A stretch of DNA of 64,000 nucleotides from Oscillibacter valericigenes Sjm18-20 (lineage in GTDB: Bacteria > Bacillota > Clostridia > Oscillospirales > Oscillospiraceae): the NCBI GenBank assembly GCA_000283575.1, contig AP012044.1, forward strand, positions 3,162,001-3,226,000. The letters are read 5' to 3'. Of the stretch, positions 42,199 through 50,606 are shown one piece after another. The position numbers were made by a program, and so were the translations under genes. The notes below the pieces were generated by a model, which saw nothing but the letters and a program-made list of their open reading frames with translations, was not told where the DNA came from and did not search any database. Positions within the stretch are counted from its first letter, which is position 1, and each line of letters opens with the position of its first letter.

Positions 42199-45100
42199 TC
42201 GGCTGGATCGTTACGTCATCTGTCCTGATTGCCGTTGTCCTCACTTTGCGGACGGCGCTGAAGGGCCGCATCCGCCTGCGTCTCCAGTACGCGCTGTGGC
42301 TGCTGGTGCTGGTGCGGCTGCTGGTGCCGGTGAACCCGCTGAGCAGCCCTCTGAGCGTCATGAACGCGGTGCCGCCCGCAGCGGTTTCACACGTCACAAC
42401 CGCGTCCATAAGTCCAACCCCACCGGACGCAGTTTCACCGTCCGAACCAAAATCCCACACGACCGTGCAGGCAAGCCTGCCGGCGGCGTCCGTCCCCCAA
42501 AGCAGCGCGCAATCGCAGTCGCATCCCGCGCCGGGTTTCACAGTAAAAACCGCTCTCCTTACAGTCTGGCTGGCGGGTGTGCTGGCCGTCGCTGCCGCGC
42601 TGCTCATCTCAAATTTCCTCTTTGCACGGCGGCTGCGGCGGGTGCGCCGTCTGTTCCAGACGGAGGGTGCGAAGCTTCCTGTTGTATATCTTGCAGAGGG
42701 ATTGCCCTCGCCCTGTCTGTTCGGATTGGTACACCCTGCCATCTACCTCACTCAGGAGGCGGTGGCAACCGAGACGCGGCTGGGGCAGATCCTGACCCAT
42801 GAGGAGACACACTTCCGCCACGGCGATCACTGGTGGAGTCTTCTTCGGGGCGTGGCGCTGGCGCTCCACTGGTATAATCCGCTGGTCTGGCTGGCGGCGA
42901 TCGTAAGCCGCCGGGACGCGGAGCTCTGCTGCGACGAGGATACCATCCGCCGCCTGGGGGAGGAGCAGCGTATAGATTACGGCCGGACGCTGCTGAGCAT
43001 GGTATCCCAGCGGCGGGACCCCGCCGGCCTTTTGAGCTGCGCCACCACCATGACATCCGGGAAGCGGGGGCTCCGGGAGCGGATCACCCTGCTCGCCAAG
43101 CGGCCAAAAACCGCTGCTACTGCTGCCGTTTGTCTGCTGCTGGCCGTCTGCATGGCCGCGGGTTGTACGTTCACCGGCCCAAAGCCGTCCTCCGACAGCG
43201 CCGCCGGAACGGACGAACCTGTGACACCGGATCTGCCGGTGGGCTACAAGCTCACCGGCACCGTGCCACTGGAAGATGTGCAAGCGTATACGCCGGAGAA
43301 TCAGACCGTGACGCCTGCGGAGGTTTCCGCCTCGGATATTACGGAAATCCTGCCGGACGGCACCGGGAAAGACGGCATCCTCACGCTCTCGGACGGTACG
43401 GAGGTGCTGTGCTACCGGGACAAGAGCGGCGATAAGTACTGGGCGTTGAAACGCGGCGACACCCTCACTCGGTTCACCCGGGAGGACAATTGCTACACCG
43501 ATTGCTATTCCGCGGACCCCTTTCAGGACGTGTTCGGCCACGACGGATTCCGAATCGTCTGCCCCCGGGGCGCCGCGTATACGGCGTATGATTATTACTA
43601 CCTGGACGAGGACGGATCACCTCAGCTGCTGGCGGAGTGCGCCAATTATGTCACCGAGGGGGATTTGAACGGCGACGGGACAAAGGAACTCCTTTGGTAC
43701 TATCACGGAAACGAGAGCTATTACTATTTTGAGCGGGAAGGCAAGCTGTATCTGGCGGATGTAAACGGCCTCATTCGGGATGTTCTGCCGGATTGGACGG
43801 TATCCGGCGTGAAGGAATTCGATCAGGAGGACGCCATTTTGCCCATTTTTTACCAATCCATTCAAAACGGCCCCGAAAGTCCCGCATACCTGCGCTTCAC
43901 GCCGGAGGCTATTCAGGTGCTGGAAAAGGAGAAATCCACAGAGGAAATGACGGTTTATATCTGCAAGGGTGTGAAAATCGGGCTTCCGGCCAAATATGCG
44001 GACCAACTCATTGTCCAGACGGAATTCGACTCGTCGGAGTACAGCGAAACCTACGGGCTGCCCCTGATCCGGGTGAGTGAAAAGGGATCCGTGGAGGCGG
44101 GGAAGGCGGACGGTATATCGGAGGGTGTGGGCTGGCTCTTTACCATTCGGCGGCTGACCCGTGCCCAGTATGAACAGTATATCTGCGGTGATCGGAGCGA
44201 AGAGTTCGCCTTTGCGGTGTCTGGGACAGATGGCGACGGCCAATATGGCAACGTCGGCCAATATACCGCGCCGGTATATGACGAATATTACGTTTTCTCC
44301 ACCGCCACCGACGTGCAATTTTACTCAAGTGACGGTAAGATTGACACGCAGAGCGACGCGTGGAAAAATTGGGAAGAACTCTGCGACATGGGTGACGCCG
44401 TCCGGGCGGACATGATCTCCCGCAACGGCCTCACCGCTTACAGCGACGACCAGTTTCTGAATCAGGACTTTACTTATAACTCGGCCCACGCCTATATCAA
44501 ATACTACCCCTACTATACCTTTGACAGCGATAAGTCCCTGTACGACACTCTGGTCCTCTCCCAACCTACGCAGTCCATCAGGCCGGGGGAAGACAGCGTC
44601 TGGTGCGTGGAGCGGTGGTACGATGAGTTTGGTAACTGCTATCCATATTTTCCGAGCTTTGATGTAATCGAGCAGGAAAACATTACGGCGGTGGAGTATT
44701 ATAACCGCCTGCAGCAATGCTGCGAGGCCGGCTCCGGGATAGATGCGGAGATGCGGCAGCTCACTCCGCTGGGCGCGGCGGAGTCGTTCGTGACAGAATC
44801 GGGCTGGTACAACGACCCGAACCCTGCCGCAGGCAGCTTTGCGGAGACCGACGGGGTGGACACCGCCTACACGGCGCAAAATGTCCTGGCACAGCAGCTG
44901 GTGCTGGACCTGATGGCCAGGCGTACGGTAGACAATGAAACTCTTCTCTCCTGCGCTGGGGGCTTCACCGCCGACACCTGGGGTGTACTGGGCCGGAACG
45001 AATACGGCTCGGACTGGTGGACTCCGCTGAAGGCCGCTTTGCTGAAAGCGGCGGCGGGGGAACAGCAGGACTTTCGGGACCAGCGACTTCTCCACCTTTA

Positions 45101-45251
45101 CCTGTCCTATTCCAAATCGGAGGGTACGATTGCGGACGGGCTGAAAGACGTGCTCTCTGCGCTGTACCAAGCGGACCCGCTGACCTTTGACAAGACGCTG
45201 GACATCTGTACTACGTCAGAGCAGGCCCGCATCCGGACAGCCCTCGGCTGA
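42195..45251 (+). CDS. BlaR1/MecR1-like M56 peptidase with a very large extracellular region
   Basis: The 1018-residue protein starts with four transmembrane segments enclosing an M56 zinc-protease domain. The zinc motif HEETH is near residue 202 in THEETHFRHGDH, followed by HWYNPLVW and RRDAELCCDED. After the last membrane helix (about 300-320, AAVCLLLAVCMAAGCTF) comes roughly 690 residues outside the membrane with no penicillin-binding domain. These include repeat-like segments (about 350-700 and 720-1018) similar in style to nearby lipoproteins. The sensor ligand is therefore not obviously a beta-lactam. It overlaps the repressor by ATGA. No beta-lactamase or target gene follows directly. 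Confidence 0.78.
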   Translation: MIGWIVTSSVLIAVVLTLRTALKGRIRLRLQYALWLLVLVRLLVPVNPLSSPLSVMNAVPPAAVSHVTTASISPTPPDAVSPSEPKSHTTVQASLPAASVPQSSAQSQSHPAPGFTVKTALLTVWLAGVLAVAAALLISNFLFARRLRRVRRLFQTEGAKLPVVYLAEGLPSPCLFGLVHPAIYLTQEAVATETRLGQILTHEETHFRHGDHWWSLLRGVALALHWYNPLVWLAAIVSRRDAELCCDEDTIRRLGEEQRIDYGRTLLSMVSQRRDPAGLLSCATTMTSGKRGLRERITLLAKRPKTAATAAVCLLLAVCMAAGCTFTGPKPSSDSAAGTDEPVTPDLPVGYKLTGTVPLEDVQAYTPENQTVTPAEVSASDITEILPDGTGKDGILTLSDGTEVLCYRDKSGDKYWALKRGDTLTRFTREDNCYTDCYSADPFQDVFGHDGFRIVCPRGAAYTAYDYYYLDEDGSPQLLAECANYVTEGDLNGDGTKELLWYYHGNESYYYFEREGKLYLADVNGLIRDVLPDWTVSGVKEFDQEDAILPIFYQSIQNGPESPAYLRFTPEAIQVLEKEKSTEEMTVYICKGVKIGLPAKYADQLIVQTEFDSSEYSETYGLPLIRVSEKGSVEAGKADGISEGVGWLFTIRRLTRAQYEQYICGDRSEEFAFAVSGTDGDGQYGNVGQYTAPVYDEYYVFSTATDVQFYSSDGKIDTQSDAWKNWEELCDMGDAVRADMISRNGLTAYSDDQFLNQDFTYNSAHAYIKYYPYYTFDSDKSLYDTLVLSQPTQSIRPGEDSVWCVERWYDEFGNCYPYFPSFDVIEQENITAVEYYNRLQQCCEAGSGIDAEMRQLTPLGAAESFVTESGWYNDPNPAAGSFAETDGVDTAYTAQNVLAQQLVLDLMARRTVDNETLLSCAGGFTADTWGVLGRNEYGSDWWTPLKAALLKAAAGEQQDFRDQRLLHLYLSYSKSEGTIADGLKDVLSALYQADPLTFDKTLDICTTSEQARIRTALG

Positions 45252-45304
45252 ATCCGACAGCACCCGTCCATACGGAAAACCGGCAGTTTTTTTCAGGCAT
45301 ACAA

Positions 45305-45340
45305 AGAGGCCGGTTTATGCCGCTGCGTAAACCGACCTCT
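45305..45340 (+). terminator. Terminator after the M56 gene
   Basis: AGAGGCCGGTTTA and TAAACCGACCTCT pair with a single mismatch, followed by TCTCGT. Confidence 0.6.
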
Positions 45341-45616
45341 TCTCGTATTCGCAGATCACAGAGGCAACATAGGAATCATGGCCGTATTCCACCCTTTATG
45401 GTACCCTTCATGGTTATTGGGCGTTCATTTCTTCCACCGGGTTCACACCGTGCCGGCCGTTGCCCGCACAGTACGATGGCCCCACCATTTCCGGTACTCC
45501 CCGATTTATTTTCCCGCACTTCACCATCTTGCATCACCCTTGTCCATTCTACCGTACGCATATGAAAAAGCCCAGCCCTTGGCCAATGTCATTAAGTTGG
45601 GTTTTGACCTTTGCGT
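45341..45616. other. Intergenic region without a recognised gene
   Basis: About 275 bases between two terminators. An 82-codon frame overlaps it (45317-45565) but has no ribosome binding site, is Pro/Ser/Arg-rich and lacks family resemblance. Confidence 0.45.
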
Positions 45617-45666
45617 AAAAAGAGACCACCTACTCACTAATTCTTAGGGGTAGGTGGTCTCTTTTT
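45617..45666. terminator. Strong bidirectional terminator
   Basis: Perfect 17-bp arms AAAAAGAGACCACCTAC and GTAGGTGGTCTCTTTTT, with A/T tails for both strands. Confidence 0.92.
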
Positions 45667-45679
45667 GCAAATTATCAAA

Positions 45680-45946
45680 TTACTCTGCGCTTATACTAGC
45701 TTTAGAAAATTCCTGCCGCCCTTTCTCCAATTCCTTTGCTATTTTGGTCAGCTCTACCGTTTGCTTCTTCATGTCCTCGTGTAAAATATCAGCATCGCTG
45801 TCAGCAGAAAATACAGTGGCATAGTTTTCAAAGTCAATGGAGAAGGACTCTGTATAACTATTTATATTATCGTCGTAACTGATAGCTCCCGTAATAGGCT
45901 TTTTATTCACGTTAGCACGGAACTCCTGAGCTCCAATGGAGGGATA
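45680..45946 (-). pseudogene. C-terminal fragment of a gene cut by an IS end
   Basis: The readable frame ends at 45680 and stays open upstream of the candidate GTG at 45910 as far as the IS end near 45946 (reading PSIGAQEFRANVNKK before PITGAISYDD). No ribosome binding site fits the GTG. It therefore looks like the last 85 codons of a gene whose 5' part was lost. The fragment is acidic and helical at the end (ILHEDMKKQTVELTKIAKEL). No family is recognised. Confidence 0.55.
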
Positions 45947-46015
45947 TCATAGAAGTGCAGAGGACAAACACCCCAAATGTGATAGAATCAAAGAAAGAAT
46001 AAGGTGGTGTTTGCA

Positions 46016-46303
46016 ATGCGCAAATATGATAAGGAATTCAAAGAAGAAGCGGTCAAGCTGTCCGATGAAATCGGCGTGAAGCAGGCGGCGGCACAGCTGG
46101 GCATTCCGTACTACTCTCTGGCGGAGTGGCGGCAAAAGCGAAAGGCCTTCGGAGATCACGCCTTCGTCGGCAGCGGCATTCGCCGCGACGCACCGCTTTC
46201 CGAGAACGAACGCCGGCTAATAAAGGAAATCGCGGAGCTGCGGAAAGCCAATGAGATTCTCAAGGATGCGCTGGTTTTTTTCGCCAAAGACCGGAAACGG
46301 TAA
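46016..46303 (+). CDS. IS3-family transposase OrfA
   Basis: The 95-residue protein has an N-terminal helix-turn-helix (MRKYDKEFKEEAVKLSDEIG, then QAAAQLGIPYYSLAEWRQ) and a leucine-zipper-like C terminus (ERRLIKEIAELRKANEILKDAL). It binds the IS ends. The ATG at 46016 has AAGGTGG 8 bases upstream. Near its end T_TTT_TTC (46276-46282) is a classical -1 slippery heptamer that would fuse it to OrfB. Confidence 0.88.
   Translation: MRKYDKEFKEEAVKLSDEIGVKQAAAQLGIPYYSLAEWRQKRKAFGDHAFVGSGIRRDAPLSENERRLIKEIAELRKANEILKDALVFFAKDRKR
46276..46282 (+). promoter_or_regulatory. Programmed -1 frameshift site of the IS3 element
   Basis: The T_TTT_TTC heptamer is in the OrfA frame. OrfB lies in the -1 frame and continues without a stop from here (reading ...PETVKPERLYEYITL). 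Confidence 0.75.
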
Positions 46304-46314
46304 AGCCGGAGCGG

Positions 46315-47138
46315 TTGTATGAGTACATCACGCTGCGCCGTGAGCGGTTCTGCATTCATGCCATGTGTCGGGTTGTGAAAGTCAGTGAGTCCGGGTACTA
46401 CCGCTCTTTGCAGTCGGCTGGCAAGCCAAAACCGTGGCAGGAGATTTACAATGAAAATCCGGACAATGACAATTATGGCGTTGGCCGAATTCTCCTGGCG
46501 CTTATGCAGCGCGGTATTGCGGTAAGCCGCAGCAGCGTACGGCGGGCCATGAAACGTGAAGGCCTGCCATCGCGCTCCTCGGCACCCCTGCGCAGAAGGC
46601 GGAGAACCTGATTCACCGGGACTTTACCGCAGACGCTCCTAACCGGAAGTGGCTGACAGATATCACGCAGATCCAGTGTCAGGACGGCAAGCTGTACATA
46701 GCGGCAGTTCTGGACTGTTATAACGGAGAGATCGTCGGTCTTGCCATGGATGACAACATGAAGAAGGAGCTGTGTATCCGGGCGTTTCGGTCTGCCTGCC
46801 AGGCGCAGGGAGCCTATGGAATGACCCTGCACAGCGACCGCGGCAGCCAATTTACCAGCTCCTCATTTCGGAAGGTGCTGGCGCAATACAGTGCAGTTCA
46901 AAGTATGAGCGGTACGGGACACTGCTACGACAACGCCAGGATGGAGAGCTTTTTTGCTACGCTGAAGAAAGAAAAACTCTATCGAATCCGGACGGAGCAG
47001 ATGCCCATGGCACAGGTTAAGAGCATCGTGTTCCGGTACATCATGACCTACTATAACCGCCGGCAAATCTACACCGCTAACCCCGGCGGCCTGCCGCCGG
47101 CCACATATCGTCAGGCCGCCAGAGGCCTGGCCGCATAA
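46315..47138 (+). pseudogene. IS3-family transposase OrfB, frameshifted
   Basis: The frame from 46315 (LYEYITLRRERFCIHAMCRV) stops at 46611. The catalytic half continues in another frame from about 46590 to 47138 (KAENLIHRDFTADAPNRKWLTDITQ, then AVLDCYNGEIVGLAM, LHSDRGSQFTS and ARMESFFATLKKE). The DDE residues are therefore intact but out of frame with the N-terminal half. A short deletion or shift around 46580-46605 explains this. It is unlikely to be active unless the reading is wrong there. Confidence 0.8.
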
Positions 47139-47182
47139 GCCCCAGATTTTGGGTGTTCACATTCTGCACGGTTCTTGACTGC

Positions 47183-47323
47183 TCAAAAATTATGGTGATT
47201 GTTACGATTATGGCAGGTAATGGTGCCTGTTAGGGCTTTTCCAAAATAGCAGCCACTGTCGTCATAAAAGCATAGGGTGACTGGCAAAGGGAACATTTTC
47301 CGGCTGCCTTTTTTCTTACTCAT
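47183..47323 (-). CDS. Small protein of unknown function (46 residues)
   Basis: It starts MSKKKGSRKMFPLPVTLCFYDD at ATG 47323 with AGGAGG 6 bases upstream and ends with HNRNNHHNF at 47183, close to the right end of the IS. The excellent ribosome binding site makes it a real start. Since it ends within 15 bases of the IS end, it may be the surviving N terminus of a longer protein. It lies directly downstream of the 160-residue gene on the same strand. Confidence 0.5.
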   Translation of the reverse strand: MSKKKGSRKMFPLPVTLCFYDDSGCYFGKALTGTITCHNRNNHHNF

Positions 47324-47339
47324 AGATTACCTCCTGCAT

Positions 47340-47822
47340 TTATTCTCCAAGCTCCAGATGTTCATCAAGGGACTGCCGCGCTGCCTGCGCACATTGATCG
47401 GCGGCAACGCTGCGGAACCGCACCGTCTCTGTATGCTTCCAGCAGGCTTTTCTGGCATCTTTCTCCAAGCAGATTAAATTGCGCTGCATAGTCTCCCGGC
47501 TGTACTCACAGCTCTCCGCTTTCTCCATAATTTCTTCCCAGCGATCGCTTTCAATAAATTCCGGAGCTTCCTCCAGCGTATCGCCGTAAAAATAGCGGTT
47601 AATTCCGCCCCGGCCATCATTGAAACTCGTGCTCAGCCGGATCATAATGTTATCCAGCTCCACGGTACTGCCCAGCTCTACCAGAAGATTACCAGCCCGC
47701 AGCTCATACCAGGGATATTTAGGGTTCTGATTCATCATTGGCGGCATTTTTAGGTTGGCGGCGCTGACGCCGAGCTCTCGCTTCAGGAGCTCTCGGGTTC
47801 TGGAGATTCCCAATTTCTTCAT
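47340..47822 (-). CDS. Hypothetical protein of the mobile island
   Basis: The 160-residue protein begins MKKLGISRTRELLKRELGVS and is rich in charged residues. It contains YPWYELRAGNLLVELGSTVE and a Cys-containing C terminus (CEYSRETMQRNLICLEKDARKAC). There is no membrane segment and no recognised family. The start at 47822 has AGGAGG 7 bases upstream; the longer frame to 48131 runs through hairpins. A structured leader with three hairpins precedes it. Confidence 0.55.
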   Translation of the reverse strand: MKKLGISRTRELLKRELGVSAANLKMPPMMNQNPKYPWYELRAGNLLVELGSTVELDNIMIRLSTSFNDGRGGINRYFYGDTLEEAPEFIESDRWEEIMEKAESCEYSRETMQRNLICLEKDARKACWKHTETVRFRSVAADQCAQAARQSLDEHLELGE

Positions 47823-47863
47823 TTTCTTTTCCTCCTGTATTTTTTGAGTTTGGATATAACAAA

Positions 47864-47892
47864 AGCCCCCGGCTTTAATTGAGCCGGGGGCT
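47864..47892 (-). terminator. Terminator-like hairpin upstream of the 160-residue gene
   Basis: AGCCCCCGGCT and AGCCGGGGGCT form a perfect 11-bp stem, followed on the minus strand by TTTTGTTATA. It ends about 40 bases before the start codon. Confidence 0.7.
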
Positions 47893-47962
47893 GATCTAAC
47901 AGTGCGGCTGGCGGCAAGCCGGCGACCGTACTGATCCTTATAAAACAAGGTGCGGCTGTGTT

Positions 47963-48014
47963 TTGAGGTAAAGCAAAAGGTTCTCCCCTTTCGGGAAGAA
48001 CCTTTTACCTCAAA
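47963..48014. other. Long hairpin in the leader of the 160-residue gene
   Basis: TTGAGGTAAA, AAAAGGTTCT and CCC pair with GGG, AGAACCTTTT and TTTACCTCAA, apart from two unpaired bases. The stem is about 22 pairs long. No U-tract follows on the minus strand. Confidence 0.65.
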
Positions 48015-48120
48015 CACCCATGCACCTTGAAAAAATTCAAAACACTTTATTCGATAATAGCCGCAGCAACGGCTATCGTCTACCAAACATGATCTATAAA
48101 TCCAAACTGTTCTGAATCCG

Positions 48121-48150
48121 GGCAGAGACACACTTCTTTGTGTCTCTGCC
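48121..48150. other. Perfect hairpin next to the tRNA-Cys fragment
   Basis: GGCAGAGACACA and TGTGTCTCTGCC form a 12-bp stem around CTTCTT. It lies 12 bases downstream of the tRNA 3' end on the minus strand and could be the old tRNA terminator. Confidence 0.6.
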
Positions 48151-48162
48151 TCAGATTCATTC

Positions 48163-48186
48163 TGGAGGTGACACCCGGATTTGAAC
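48163..48186 (-). other. tRNA-Cys 3'-end fragment, likely att site
   Basis: On the minus strand GTTCAAATCCGGGTGTCACCTCCA is the T-loop, 3' T-stem, acceptor strand, U73 discriminator and CCA end of a tRNA-Cys. The T-stem 5' strand and everything before it are missing. Tyrosine integrases often use such 3' ends as attachment sites. No second copy or integrase gene is in the window. Confidence 0.65.
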
Positions 48187-48333
48187 TGCTCAAGTTCCGT
48201 TTTTTCTCGTGTTTTCCCAGCTCAATGCCCCTTGTTTATCCCTAAAATCGTTCTTTTTCGTCCCGTTTTCTGCCTTCTCGTATCTGACCAATTTGACCGC
48301 TAAAGGGAAAACTAAAGGGAAAACTTTTGCAGT
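48187..48333. other. Non-coding remainder with a direct repeat
   Basis: TAAAGGGAAAAC occurs twice in tandem near 48300-48325. This could be an arm-type recombinase site or chance. No gene is recognised. Confidence 0.35.
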
Positions 48334-48687
48334 TCATTCGCTTGCTTTACGCAACTGTTCCTCGCAGAACTGCTTTAAAACTGGAATGTCCGTTATTGCG
48401 GTTTCCCAAATGACATCCCGGCTCATATTGCCATAGCTGTGGGCAACCAAGTTTCGCATTCCTTTGATTGGCCCCCACTGAATTCGATCAGCAGTAGACT
48501 GCCGGTATTCTGCGGATAAACCGCCGCTCAGTTCCCCTATCTGTAAGATAGAAAATGATATTGATCTTTGAAAGTCTGCATCCCGATCAAATACTTCAAA
48601 TGAGTCTCCATATCGGTCAATTGTTTTCTCAATTTCTGTGCAATAGTCCCGAATGTGTTTTAACCGCTGTAAATCAGGCGACAGCAT
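48334..48687 (-). CDS. hepT: HepT-like HEPN ribonuclease toxin
   Basis: This 117-residue helical protein of the HEPN/DUF86 type carries the RxxxxHxY motif RNLVAHSYG (near 79-87), the RNase active site. In the HepT/MntA systems the toxin is kept inactive by AMPylation by its partner. Its start (48687) lies 14 bases inside the antitoxin gene, the normal gene order with the nucleotidyltransferase first. Confidence 0.88.
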   Translation of the reverse strand: MLSPDLQRLKHIRDYCTEIEKTIDRYGDSFEVFDRDADFQRSISFSILQIGELSGGLSAEYRQSTADRIQWGPIKGMRNLVAHSYGNMSRDVIWETAITDIPVLKQFCEEQLRKASE

Positions 48688-49000
48688 AGAGACTCACCCT
48701 TTCTCGACGAATGTTTTCCCGGAAGTCAACCTCACTGGGCATCCGGATAGGCTGTTCGATGGAACTGACCGTAATAAGGTCAATCGGCTTCTGGAAAGCC
48801 TCTTCAAGCTCACAATAAAGTGCTCCCAACGACAATAGGCTTTTCAGCGGCGTGCCTGAGGTATCCACTAAAAGATCGACGTCGCTGCATTCCTTTGCTT
48901 CACCTCTTGCATACGAGCCAAAGAGATAGACAGCCTTCAGGTGATAGCTTTCCGCAATTGGGCGTATGCGCCCCCGAATTTCTTCAATTGTATAAATCAT
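48674..49000 (-). CDS. mntA: MntA-like nucleotidyltransferase antitoxin
   Basis: This 108-residue minimal nucleotidyltransferase has the motif GSYARGEAKECSDVDLLVD (near 28-46) with the GSxxxG and the two metal-binding aspartates. This matches MntA antitoxins, which AMPylate the HepT tyrosine. It directly precedes and overlaps the HEPN toxin gene. The upstream AGGAGG-type site GGAGGGACGGC is close to the ATG at 49000. Confidence 0.87.
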   Translation of the reverse strand: MIYTIEEIRGRIRPIAESYHLKAVYLFGSYARGEAKECSDVDLLVDTSGTPLKSLLSLGALYCELEEAFQKPIDLITVSSIEQPIRMPSEVDFRENIRRERVSLYAVA

Positions 49001-49113
49001 GCCGTCCCTCCTGTCTACTCAGCGTTCCCCGTTTCTACTTGCTTAGAATGTATCATATTGTGAGCAAAAATACAAATCAATTTTGGCTGATAGCGGGGTT
49101 GTTTCGCCACATC

Positions 49114-50277
49114 TTACTTGAACTTGATTTTTTCGTATGCGATAGAAATTTCTCCCGCTGAACACTCGCGCAGCAGCTCCACCGGCCCGGGAATTTGTTT
49201 CGCGCAGAAGTTCTGCCACAGCGGAATTGGGCTGATCCCCAATTCGGTAAACCGATCCAACAGGCCGTTAGTGGAAACGCCCTCCTTTTCAAGCTCCTTC
49301 AGGGCCTTGTCCACGCTCTGCTTCCGCTGAAGCAACTGCGCCAGCCGCAGCATGGCCGCCTTGGTGTTCTTTTTGAAATTGGATTCAGCGACGCGCGTTT
49401 CAATTTCATCCATGCGGCAAAAGGTAACGTCCGGAAAGCTCCGGGCGAAATTATTACATAGCAATGCCTCGCTGTTTTTCATGAAGTACCAGAGCAAATC
49501 GGTTGTCCGGTCATAGCCGGTAGATTTTTCAGTCCTGCGAATGTACTCTCTCTGATACTGCACTTCAAAACGCAATACGCCGTCCGGTAGTTCCTCACGT
49601 GCCATAACAAGCCCGTTCTCAACCAATTGGTAACTTTTGTCGTAGATCACCAAGTCTTTGAAATCACAGCCAAAGTGGAGATAGTGCTTGTTCATATTCC
49701 GCGCTTCTTTTTTATCTTTTAATTCACTGCCTTGCCGCTTATATTTCGGCGGGGTTGGCAGTTTTCGAAGTACCCTTACTGTCTCACGGAAAATCTTTTT
49801 ATGACCACAGTGCAGATTCGTACATAAGTCCACCCGGCGCAATTGATAGGCGTTGATATTGCTTTCAAACGGAGATTTCTCGAACAGTTTTGAAAAAGCC
49901 TTTTCAACTTCCTTTATGCTTTCTTTGGTCGGCGGGAGGATACCACGATAGGATGTACCTGGTTCAATAAGAAGCCGCGGATTAATGACCATATACAGGT
50001 AGCAAAAATCCTTTTCAAATGATCTTCGATTGTCAATAAACGTTATGCGGCCAATTCCTTGCTTTTTATAACGGGTGCAGACATGCATATTATCTTTTGA
50101 TGGATACATCCACGCTTTCTTTGGAGGCTCTTGTTCCTGCTTGCCGTAAAGTGCATTGGCAATCATGGTCATTTGATAGCCTGAAAGTTTCATGGACAAT
50201 TCAAATGTATGAATGGAATACCCGTCTGGTTCCAGTTCGTAAACAGCCGTGCGCTTTTGAATTACCTTTTTGCTCAT
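49114..50277 (-). CDS. Rep-like replication initiation protein
   Basis: The 387-residue protein is rich in basic and aromatic residues, with a beta-sheet region containing QLRRVDLCTNLHCGHKK and DKSYQLVENG, VLRFEVQYQREYI, and a long helical C terminus. It resembles rolling-circle or phage replication initiation proteins found on small integrative elements. I cannot point with certainty to a catalytic Tyr. AGGAGG lies 6 bases before the ATG at 50277. Expression as an element gene fits the adjacent toxin-antitoxin pair. Confidence 0.5.
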   Translation of the reverse strand: MSKKVIQKRTAVYELEPDGYSIHTFELSMKLSGYQMTMIANALYGKQEQEPPKKAWMYPSKDNMHVCTRYKKQGIGRITFIDNRRSFEKDFCYLYMVINPRLLIEPGTSYRGILPPTKESIKEVEKAFSKLFEKSPFESNINAYQLRRVDLCTNLHCGHKKIFRETVRVLRKLPTPPKYKRQGSELKDKKEARNMNKHYLHFGCDFKDLVIYDKSYQLVENGLVMAREELPDGVLRFEVQYQREYIRRTEKSTGYDRTTDLLWYFMKNSEALLCNNFARSFPDVTFCRMDEIETRVAESNFKKNTKAAMLRLAQLLQRKQSVDKALKELEKEGVSTNGLLDRFTELGISPIPLWQNFCAKQIPGPVELLRECSAGEISIAYEKIKFK

Positions 50278-50606
50278 AACGATCCTCCTAAGAAGCTTCT
50301 TTATAAGCTTGTTAGGAAAGTATCAAAAGTTACACAGAAAACTGTACCCCCTGCGTAATTCAATATTAATTTGCCAACATGTCAATAAGGACAGTTAAGT
50401 AGAAAAAGGCTGATAAATGAGAGCTTTTATTATGGGGGCTTTGTTGTTTATTTAATAGGGATTTGAAGCCATCAAGATTTATGCAGATGTCGGCTTTCTA
50501 TGGAAGCTGAAATGATGCCCCGCCGATGTTGTACGGGTTCTCATCCAGTACTGCTCTCCATAACTTGCTTGAAATGGTCCGCGCTCACAAATTGTGCCGC
50601 TTCTCC
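50278..50606. other. Non-coding region upstream of the Rep-like gene
   Basis: It contains a dyad CTAAGAAGCTT and AAGCTTGTTAG (50288-50315) overlapping the Rep leader, which may be an operator or an origin element. AT-rich sequence follows at 50360-50460. No gene is recognised in the remaining bases, which may be decayed element sequence. Confidence 0.4.

Larger units (their letters stand above)
45945..47180 (+). mobile_element. IS3-family insertion sequence (IS150-like layout), orfB broken
   Basis: The left terminal repeat (TGCAGAGGACAAACACCCC from 45956) matches the right end (reverse complement of the stretch ending at 47168: TGCAGAATGTGAACACCC). Two orfs lie between them. The core from 45956 to 47168 is 1213 bp. 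Similarity of the ends extends 10 or more bases outward, so the true limits are uncertain by that much. No 3-4-bp target duplication is obvious. Confidence 0.8.

Noticed and set aside
45317..45565. 82-codon plus-strand ORF
   Set aside because: No ribosome binding site and only composition-driven openness; it overlaps the terminator after the M56 gene.
48163..48260. Complete tRNA gene
   Set aside because: Only the 3' part from the T-loop on is present; the T-stem 5' strand, anticodon arm, D-arm and 5' acceptor strand are absent.
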